Origin: CAVPGH01 sp046726955
Lineage (GTDB): Bacteria; Acidobacteriota; Vicinamibacteria; Fen-336
Assembly: GCA_046726955.1 (NCBI GenBank)
Contig: JBKPBQ010000576.1
Span: forward strand, 1-10,904
DNA: 10,904 bases
Direction of reading: 5' to 3'
Shown here: in pieces, positions 5,656 through 10,904 of the stretch
Numbering within the stretch: the stretch's first letter is position 1
How the letters are laid out: every line of letters begins with the position of its first letter
Translations under genes and position numbers: made by a program
Notes under the pieces: generated by a model
Told to the model about the DNA's origin: nothing
Databases searched by the model: none
The model's input: only the letters and a program-made list of their open reading frames with translations

Positions 5656-8163
5656 ATGGCCCGTGAGCACCTGGCCAGCCTTCTCGACGATTGCGCGCGC
5701 TGGGGATCGTCCCCGGCTCTCGCCCACCGCGCCGGGCTGCGTCCTTCCTCCTGGTCCTACGAGCGCGTCCGCTCTACCGCCTTCCGCTTCGCCCGCGAGC
5801 TCGAAGCGCGCGGCATCGGCCGCGGCGACCGCGTGCTTTTCCTGGCGGACGGCAGTCCGCAATGGGTCGTCGCCTTCTTCGGGGGAATGGCGCTCGGCGT
5901 CGTGGCCGTGCCCCTGGATCCCGGGAGCGCGCCGGACTTCGTCGAGCGCGTGCGGGAGCAGGTACAGCCTCGCCTCGCCCTCGCCGACCGGCCGCTGCCG
6001 GGCCTGGACACGCTGATCCTTCCCGACATCGACCGGATCGTGGCGGGCCGCTCGGCCGATCCCGTCGCCGCCACGCTCAGACGCCGAGACCTCCTCGAGA
6101 TCGTCTTCACTTCCGGCACCACTGCCGAACCAAAAGGCGTCTGCCTCACTCACGGCAACGTGCTCGCCAACCTCGAGGCCGTCGAGCACGAGGTCGCGAG
6201 GCACCCGTGGGTCGCGCGTCTCACACGCCCATTGCGCTTCCTGAGCCTCGTTCCGCTCACGCACGTCTTCGGCCAGCTCGCGGGCATCTTCGTTCCCCCC
6301 GTGCTGGGAGCCACCGTCCACTTCCCCGCCTCGCTCAAGACGAGCGACATCGTGGAGACGATCCGGCGGGAGAGGATCGGCGTGCTCGTCGCCGTCCCGC
6401 GCCAGCTCGAGCTGCTACGCGAGGCCGTGGAGCGCGAATGGAAGGCCCGGGGTGTCCTCGAGGCGCGGCGAGCCGCACTCGGCGCCGCCGACTCCTTTCC
6501 CTTGTGGCGCCGGTGGTGGACGTTCCGCGACGTTCACCGCCGCTTCGGCTGGCGATTCCTGGTCCTCGCCACCGGCGGCGCGACGCTACGGCGCGATACC
6601 GAGGCGTTCTGGCGCCAGCTGGGATTCGTGGTCGTGCAGGGCTACGGGATGACGGAGACGGCCGCCCTCGTGACGCTCGTCAATCCCTTCAAGAGCACCG
6701 CCGGCTCGATCGGCGAGGCGCTCCCCGGCACGGAGGTGAGGGTCGACGAGAAGGGCCAGGTCCTGGTGCGCGGAGAGAGCGTGTCTCCCGGCTACTGGCG
6801 CGGCGGGCCGGCGCCGCTCACCGATGCCGAAGGCTGGCTCGAGACCGGCGACCTCGTGCGGCGGGAACCGGACGGCAGCTTCCTCTTCCAGGGACGGGAC
6901 AAGGAGGTCATCGTGACCGCCGCCGGGCTCAATCTCTACCCCGCCGACCTCGAAGCCGCGCTCGACCGCCAGCCCGGGGTGCGCGGGAGCGCCGTCGTGG
7001 GCGTGGACGGTCCGCAGGGGCCGGAGCCGGTTGCCGTGATGACTCTCCGGCCCGGCGCGGACGCCGGCGAGGCCGTGCGGCGGGCCAACCTGGAGCTGGG
7101 CCCGCATCAGCAGATGCGCCGCTTCTTCGTCTGGCCCGAGCCCGACTTTCCCCGCACGGCGGCCACCGGCAAGGTGCGGAAGCCTATCGTGGCGGAAGTG
7201 GTGCGGAAGGGCACGACCGCGAGCGCCGCGTTGCCGCGGACGCGAGGAGCGCTCGCCCAGGCTCTCGCGTCCGTGGGCGGCGAAATCCCCGCCGACCGCA
7301 ACGCGACCCTCGGGGAAGGCGCCAAGCTCGACTCGCTGGCGCGGGTCGCGCTCGCCGCCGCGCTCGAGGAGCAGTTCCAGGTCGACATCGACGAGGCCGC
7401 GCTCACGCCGGCGACGACCGTCGCGGAGGTCGAAGCGCTCGTGTCGGAGGGAGGGAGCGACTCGCCGGTCCCCTATCCCTATCCCGAATGGGCGCAGCGG
7501 CCGCCCGTTACCTGGCTACGGCCGCTGCTGCGCGAGCTGCTCCTGCTTCCGATCGCGCGCATCTTGTGTCCCCTGCGCGTCGCGGGGTACGAGCGTCTCG
7601 TCGCCGCTCGCCCGCCTCTCTTGATCGTGGCCAACCACGTGACGATGGTCGATCCCGTCCTCATCCTCGCGGCCCTTCCCCGTCGGCTGCGCCGAGCGGC
7701 GGTGGCGATGGACGGCGAGATGCTCCGCCGCTACAGGCACCCGTCGCTCGCGGCCTCGACGCGCGAGCGGCTCGGTGGTCCATTGGCCTACCTTGTGCTC
7801 GCGGCACTCATGAACGTCTTGCCCCTGCCCCGGAAGAGCGGCTTCCGAAAGAGCTTCCGCTATGCAGGCGAGAGCGTCGAGCGTGGCCACAGCGTCGTGG
7901 TCTTTCCCGAGGGCGTGAGAACGCCTAACGGGGATATGAGCCCGTTCCTCCCAGGGATCGGCCTCCTCGCCGACGGACTCGGCCTCCCCGTGCTTCCCGT
8001 GTTCATCCAGGGCTTGTTCGCGCTGAAATCGGCGAGCCGCCGCATCGCCCGACCGGGAGAGGTCTCGGTGATCTTCGGCGATCCCGTCGTCTACGAGCGC
8101 GGGCGGACGGCCGAGACGATCGCGAGGGACCTCGAACGTCGCGTGGCGGAGCTCGCGAGGTGA
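5656..8163 (+). CDS. Trifunctional fusion: acyl-CoA/ACP ligase, acyl carrier domain, PlsC acyltransferase
   Basis: This 835-residue protein probably activates free fatty acids, loads them on its own carrier domain and transfers them to a lysophospholipid or glycerol phosphate at the membrane. Residues 1-515 are an AMP-forming ligase of the long-chain acyl-CoA synthetase type: FTSGTTAEPKG (151-161), QGYGMTE (328-334), GWLETGD (393-399), GRDKEVIV (413-420), and TGKVRK (504-509) with the catalytic lysine K506. Residues 530-598 are an acyl carrier domain with the phosphopantetheine serine S560 in LDSL. Residues 620-835 are PlsC-like: NHVTMVD (660-666, HX4D with H661 and D666), FPEGVR (750-755) and PVLPVF (778-783). 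E. coli Aas carries similar catalytic domains in the opposite order. GAGG at 5644-5647 supports the ATG. The gene ends 7 bases before a convergent gene. Substrate specificity is unknown. Confidence 0.92.
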   Translation: MAREHLASLLDDCARWGSSPALAHRAGLRPSSWSYERVRSTAFRFARELEARGIGRGDRVLFLADGSPQWVVAFFGGMALGVVAVPLDPGSAPDFVERVREQVQPRLALADRPLPGLDTLILPDIDRIVAGRSADPVAATLRRRDLLEIVFTSGTTAEPKGVCLTHGNVLANLEAVEHEVARHPWVARLTRPLRFLSLVPLTHVFGQLAGIFVPPVLGATVHFPASLKTSDIVETIRRERIGVLVAVPRQLELLREAVEREWKARGVLEARRAALGAADSFPLWRRWWTFRDVHRRFGWRFLVLATGGATLRRDTEAFWRQLGFVVVQGYGMTETAALVTLVNPFKSTAGSIGEALPGTEVRVDEKGQVLVRGESVSPGYWRGGPAPLTDAEGWLETGDLVRREPDGSFLFQGRDKEVIVTAAGLNLYPADLEAALDRQPGVRGSAVVGVDGPQGPEPVAVMTLRPGADAGEAVRRANLELGPHQQMRRFFVWPEPDFPRTAATGKVRKPIVAEVVRKGTTASAALPRTRGALAQALASVGGEIPADRNATLGEGAKLDSLARVALAAALEEQFQVDIDEAALTPATTVAEVEALVSEGGSDSPVPYPYPEWAQRPPVTWLRPLLRELLLLPIARILCPLRVAGYERLVAARPPLLIVANHVTMVDPVLILAALPRRLRRAAVAMDGEMLRRYRHPSLAASTRERLGGPLAYLVLAALMNVLPLPRKSGFRKSFRYAGESVERGHSVVVFPEGVRTPNGDMSPFLPGIGLLADGLGLPVLPVFIQGLFALKSASRRIARPGEVSVIFGDPVVYERGRTAETIARDLERRVAELAR

Positions 8164-8170
8164 TGCGGCG

Positions 8171-8626
8171 CTACTCCTCGCCGAAGCGGCGGAGCCAGCC
8201 CTCCACGTCGTCCTCGCGGTCGGGCTTCTCGGATCCCGCCTTCGTCGCGGAGGGAAGCTTCCGCTCGATCGCGTTCCACTCGTGGGCGCGCAGCACCTGG
8301 GCCCCGAGCGTCTTCGCGTACGAGTAGAGCGCCTTGTCCGACGTGACCACGACGTAGTCGGCCGCGCGGGGAGCCCGCTCGAGGAGCTCGCGGATCACGG
8401 TGTCGGCGTCTTCCCCGGGCGGCGGCACACGCAACGACAGCGGCCCGAGGTCCTGGGTCGCCATCTCCGGCCGCAGGGGATGGCCGTCGAAGACGAGCGT
8501 GGCCTTCGCCCCGCGGGCGCGGCAGAAGGCGGCCACTCGGCGGACGACCTCGCCGCGGCGGTCGTCCTGCCCGCGCGGACCGCCCCACGAGCCGAGGAGG
8601 TTGTTGCCGTCGATCAGGTAGGGCAC
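8171..8626 (-). CDS. YacP-like NYN/PIN-fold ribonuclease
   Basis: This 151-residue cytosolic protein resembles YacP/Rae1-type NYN domain nucleases, which act on RNA; Rae1 of Bacillus cleaves mRNA at the ribosome. The acidic metal-binding residues sit where expected: YLIDGNNL (3-10, D6 and N8), FDGHP (46-50, D47), EDADTVI (72-78, D73 and D75) and VVTSDK (93-98, D97). The C-terminal 30 residues are charged and probably flexible. The start is the GTG at 8626: it places the IDGNN strand at the very N-terminus, as the family requires, and no alternative start is evident just upstream. No strong ribosome site precedes it. The gene stands alone and converges on the acyltransferase gene with only 7 bases between the stops, which leaves no room for a separate terminator. 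Confidence 0.85.
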   Translation of the reverse strand: MPYLIDGNNLLGSWGGPRGQDDRRGEVVRRVAAFCRARGAKATLVFDGHPLRPEMATQDLGPLSLRVPPPGEDADTVIRELLERAPRAADYVVVTSDKALYSYAKTLGAQVLRAHEWNAIERKLPSATKAGSEKPDREDDVEGWLRRFGEE

Positions 8627-8724
8627 GGCAGTCCAGGCGATCGGGGTGCGGCCCCGGTCCGTTCAGATCCCCAGGATGCGCTTCAGGATCCCTCCGCTTG
8701 CGCGCCTCGCGCCAGGGAAGAGTG

Positions 8725-8733
8725 AGTTTACCA
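8725..8733 (-). promoter_or_regulatory. Possible extended -10 promoter of the YacP-like gene
   Basis: On the minus strand, TGG directly precedes TAAACT, an extended -10 (TGn) element with four of six consensus positions. It lies in a locally less GC-rich patch. No good -35 is seen. It would give a leader of about 90 bases. Confidence 0.25.
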
Positions 8734-8776
8734 AAACCCGGGCCCCGAAATGCCCTGTCCAAGGCCCCGCCGCTCG

Positions 8777-8785
8777 TGCTAGACT
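8777..8785 (+). promoter_or_regulatory. Extended -10 promoter of the PATAN-domain gene
   Basis: TGC then TAGACT (8780-8785) forms an extended -10 element with four of six consensus positions. A poor -35 match (TGTCCA, 8756-8761) lies 18 bases upstream. Transcription would start near 8791-8793 and give a leader of about 70 bases. TAATAT (8792-8797) is an alternative -10. Confidence 0.42.
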
Positions 8786-8795
8786 GGGCCGTAAT

Positions 8796-8861
8796 ATGCT
8801 GAGTCCGCGCGTGATGCACCCCGAGCCCCCCCCGGCTCGCGGCGCGGCCCCGGGGGTGTGA
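8796..8861 (+). CDS. Possible 21-codon leader ORF overlapping the PATAN gene start
   Basis: An ATG at 8796 opens a 21-codon frame, MLSPRVMHPEPPPARGAAPGV, whose TGA (8859-8861) shares one base with the ATG of the next gene (TGATG). A second in-frame ATG lies at 8814. It has no ribosome site and would depend on near-leaderless initiation if transcription starts near 8792. The Pro-rich stretch EPPP and the stop-start overlap are what a translational-coupling leader would show. Chance occurrence in GC-rich DNA is quite possible. Confidence 0.25.
   Translation: MLSPRVMHPEPPPARGAAPGV
8817..8858 (+). promoter_or_regulatory. Possible RNA hairpin masking the PATAN gene ribosome site
   Basis: CGAGCC (8822-8827) and GGCTCG (8834-8839) form a perfect 6-base stem with a C6 loop. 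An outer pairing of CACCC (8817-8821) with GGGTG (8854-8858) would cover the only ribosome-site candidate, GGGGG at 8852-8856. The eight-C run (8826-8833) could alternatively pair with it directly. Confidence 0.35.
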
Positions 8862-10904
8862 TGGCGGACACGTTCCCGCTTTCCGGGAACATAGACCCGA
8901 AGACGTTCCCATTTCTCCTCGTGGACCTCTACCGGCGTGGAGCCACGGGTTCCCTGAAGGTCGAAGGCCCGACGCACCCCAAGGCCCTCTACTTCCGGGG
9001 CGGACGGGTGCTCTTCGGCTCCTCCAACGACCCCAAGGACCAGCTCGGCGCCATCCTCATCGAGAACGGCAAGATCACGCAGGAGCAGCTCGACGACGTC
9101 AACACGAAGGTCGGGCCCGGCAACCCCCTCGCGAAGGTCCTCGCCGAGAGCGGCTATGTCAACCAGCGAGAGCTGGGCGAAGCGGCTCGGATCAAGGTCG
9201 AACGGATCCTCTCCGACCTCATCGGCTACGAGACGGGGACCTTCGAGTTCGAGGACGGTGTGCTCCCGAAGGGCGCAGTCGACCTCAAGCTGTCCACGGA
9301 GAAGCTGCTCCTCGCCGCGGGCTCCCGCATCACCGATCGCGGGTTCGTGCTGCGCCACCTCGAGAGCCTCGGCGTCGTCCTCGCTGCGGTGCCGGACTGG
9401 GAAGCGCAGGTGTCGGAGATCCGCAGCGAGGTGGGAACGCTGCTGGAGCGGCTGGACGGCCAGCGCTCGCTGAAGGACGCCGTCGCCCTCACCCGCTTCG
9501 ACGAGTTCGACGGCGCCAAGCTCGCCTGCGGCCTGTTGTTCCTCGGCCTCGCCAAGAAGTTGGACGCGGCGGCGGCGGCGCCCGCCGGCGACGAGCTCGA
9601 CCTCGGCGAGGCTGCGCCGTCGACTTTCGGCGGCGGCGGGGCGGAGGGTGCGCCGGCTCTCGAAGGGGCCGAGGACGATGCCCCGTTCTTCACCCAGGGA
9701 TCCTCGTTCGTCGAGCCCACGCAGTCGCCGGAGCTGCCGGACGTCCCCTTCAACGAGCCGCACGGCTCGGGCTTTGGCGCGGAAGAGGCCGAGAGCCCGC
9801 CCATCGAGGGGTTGCTCGCGGATGCGTCGGCTCCGATCGCGGCTCTCCCTCCGATGGAGCCGCCGACCGCGGCCGAGGAGCCGAGCGCGTTCGCGATCTC
9901 CGAGCCGTCGGAGCCCGCCGGCTTCTCGTTCAATCCCGTTGCGGAGCTGAATCCCGGTCCGGATCTCTCCTTCGAGCCGCCGGCACCGCCTCCCTCGCCC
10001 GCTCCCGTTTCGCCTCCGCCCACGACCGCGGAGCTACCTGCGTTAGGCGCAAACGACTCGCAGACGAACCCGAAGTTCCGGATGCCGGCGGCCGTGCCGA
10101 GCCCGCCCGCGGCGAGCGGTCCCGAGATCCAGATCGGCGGCTCCGCTCCCGCCCGCCACGACATCGAGGACTCCGTCACGGTGCCTCCGTCGCGGCCGAG
10201 CAAGGAGGACCTCGCGGCCCTCGACGCGCTGCTGAATCCGTCGGGGACGAACCCGGGCACGAACCCGGGGGCCTCCCACCCGCCGTCCGCCTCGCTCAAC
10301 CCTTCGGCCTCGATGCGGATGCGCTCGCCCGTGCCCCGGCCGCCCCAGCAGGAGAAACGCTGGGAGCCGCAGTTCCGTCCGCCCTCGGGCAGCGGCTCCG
10401 GCATACGGCGTGGGCGCGCGCCTCGCCGTCCGATCCTTCCGGTGGCGATCGCCGTGCTCGTGATCATTGGCGTTTCCGCGGCGGGCTACTACTTCCTCTT
10501 CATGCGTGGCTCTGGACAGACCAACGTCGCCTCGAACCCGAAGCCGAGCCCAGCCGCGCCCACCACGCTCCGCGCGGCGACTCCCGCGCCGCCGGTGTCC
10601 ACGGCGCCCTCGCCGGTCCCGAGTCCGTCGCTGGCCGCGAGCGTCGCGCCGGCGACACGGCCGCCCGCGACACCGGTGGCGTCCGCCCCTCCGGTCACGG
10701 CACCTCCTGCCACGGCACCTCCCGCGACGACGCGCCCCGCTCCCGCCGCTGCCGACGCGCGCGGCCGGCTCCGCCGGGGAGAGTTCGCGGAGGCGGCGCG
10801 CGACTTCACGTCGGAGGTCAAGAAGGCCGGCTCGCGCTACAGCGTGCAGGTGCTGGTCGCCTGCTCGGGCGACACGGTGCAGAAGGCGCTCGACAACGTC
10901 TCCT
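8861..10904 (+). CDS. PATAN/DUF4388-domain membrane protein with long Pro-rich linkers (3' end outside window)
   Basis: 681 codons are present. Residues 1-75 match the PATAN/DUF4388 domain (FPLSGNIDPKTFPFLLVDLY, ALYFRGGRVLFGS). A second part follows at about 60-135 (LGAILIENGKI, LAKVLAESGYV, LIGYETGTFEFEDG), a layout typical of DUF4388 proteins in signalling and gliding-type systems. Residues 240-515 are low-complexity Pro/Ala/Ser/Glu and probably disordered. A basic patch (RRGRAPRR) precedes one membrane helix (about 525-547), so the PATAN end should be cytosolic. After it come about 70 Pro/Ala/Thr residues, a short helix (GRLRRGEFAEAARDFTSEVKK) and SRYSVQVLVACSGD, which may open a SPOR-like domain. 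The frame then leaves the window. The ATG has a G-rich but non-canonical ribosome site; an in-frame GTG at 8858 is an alternative. Partner and signal are unknown. Confidence 0.85.
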   Translation, partial: MADTFPLSGNIDPKTFPFLLVDLYRRGATGSLKVEGPTHPKALYFRGGRVLFGSSNDPKDQLGAILIENGKITQEQLDDVNTKVGPGNPLAKVLAESGYVNQRELGEAARIKVERILSDLIGYETGTFEFEDGVLPKGAVDLKLSTEKLLLAAGSRITDRGFVLRHLESLGVVLAAVPDWEAQVSEIRSEVGTLLERLDGQRSLKDAVALTRFDEFDGAKLACGLLFLGLAKKLDAAAAAPAGDELDLGEAAPSTFGGGGAEGAPALEGAEDDAPFFTQGSSFVEPTQSPELPDVPFNEPHGSGFGAEEAESPPIEGLLADASAPIAALPPMEPPTAAEEPSAFAISEPSEPAGFSFNPVAELNPGPDLSFEPPAPPPSPAPVSPPPTTAELPALGANDSQTNPKFRMPAAVPSPPAASGPEIQIGGSAPARHDIEDSVTVPPSRPSKEDLAALDALLNPSGTNPGTNPGASHPPSASLNPSASMRMRSPVPRPPQQEKRWEPQFRPPSGSGSGIRRGRAPRRPILPVAIAVLVIIGVSAAGYYFLFMRGSGQTNVASNPKPSPAAPTTLRAATPAPPVSTAPSPVPSPSLAASVAPATRPPATPVASAPPVTAPPATAPPATTRPAPAAADARGRLRRGEFAEAARDFTSEVKKAGSRYSVQVLVACSGDTVQKALDNVS
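10247..10270 (+). repeat. Two tandem 12-base units inside the PATAN gene linker
   Basis: ACGAACCCGGGC is followed at once by ACGAACCCGGGG (11 of 12 identical). It encodes the in-frame peptide repeat TNPGTNPG in the disordered linker and is probably replication slippage in low-complexity coding sequence. Confidence 0.6.
10696..10725 (+). repeat. Two tandem 15-base units in the Pro/Thr-rich periplasmic linker
   Basis: CACGGCACCTCCTGC is followed by CACGGCACCTCCCGC (14 of 15 identical). The gene frame runs one base ahead of the unit, and the peptide reads TAPPATAPPAT. Confidence 0.6.

Noticed and set aside
5691..7928. A 745-codon plus-strand frame inside the ligase-acyltransferase gene
   Set aside because: It is Arg-rich and has no domain motif. 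All ligase, carrier and PlsC motifs are in the 5656-8163 frame.
8663..9763. A minus-strand frame opposite the PATAN gene, ending in the peptide-like GGILKRILGI
   Set aside because: The ending caught my eye as a possible small gene (TTG start near 8732, 23 codons), but there is no ribosome site and the rest of the frame is the antisense of a well-supported gene.
9226..10467. A 413-codon minus-strand frame opposite the PATAN linker
   Set aside because: Its Gly/Ser/Ala-rich composition mirrors the Pro/Ala/Glu-rich linker. There are no motifs, so it is a shadow frame.
1..10904. tRNA or rRNA genes, CRISPR arrays, insertion sequences, attachment sites
   Set aside because: Reading both strands, I found no cloverleaf-like or rRNA-like sequence, no regularly spaced repeats, no transposase motifs and no terminal inverted repeats.

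Overview
The window is strongly GC-rich by eye, with mostly G or C at third codon positions. It carries seven protein genes, two of them cut by the window edges, and no RNA gene, insertion sequence or CRISPR array that I can see. The gene types suggest a Gram-negative environmental bacterium: a SCO protein with a C-terminal anchor, a PATAN/DUF4388 protein with a long Pro/Ala linker, an HAF-repeat secreted protein, and a ligase-ACP-acyltransferase fusion. Acidobacteriota or a deltaproteobacterial/Myxococcota-like lineage fits best, but this is inferred from gene content and is not certain.

Layout from left to right: (1) 1-731, minus: secreted HAF-repeat protein, its 3' part outside the window. 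(2) 732-1063: intergenic region ending in a near-consensus promoter. (3) 1064-2734, plus: polytopic GT-C glycosyltransferase. (4) 2757-5543, minus: a tight three-gene operon transcribed in the order CuA subunit II, heme-copper catalytic subunit I, SCO/SenC copper chaperone. (5) 5656-8163, plus: acyl ligase, acyl carrier and PlsC acyltransferase in one chain, divergent from the operon. (6) 8171-8626, minus: YacP-like NYN nuclease. (7) 8861 to the right edge, plus: cytosolic PATAN domain, disordered linker, one membrane helix and an extracytoplasmic Pro/Thr region.

The most interesting part is the operon. Subunit II has a complete CuA site and subunit I has all six histidine ligands of a B-family (ba3-like) enzyme. 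However, the helix VI tyrosine that forms the His-Tyr cofactor in A- and B-family oxygen reductases is an asparagine here (Asn246). No tyrosine sits at the cbb3 position on helix VII either. The same order (subunit II, subunit I, senC) is known for the norSY-senC nitric oxide reductase (sNOR) of ammonia oxidisers. I therefore read the operon as a candidate CuA-linked nitric oxide reductase, although most automatic annotation would call it a cytochrome c oxidase.

Secondary points are the reversed domain order of the lipid acylation fusion, a possible leader ORF and RBS-masking structure in front of the PATAN gene, and a glycosyltransferase whose promoter leaves almost no 5' leader.
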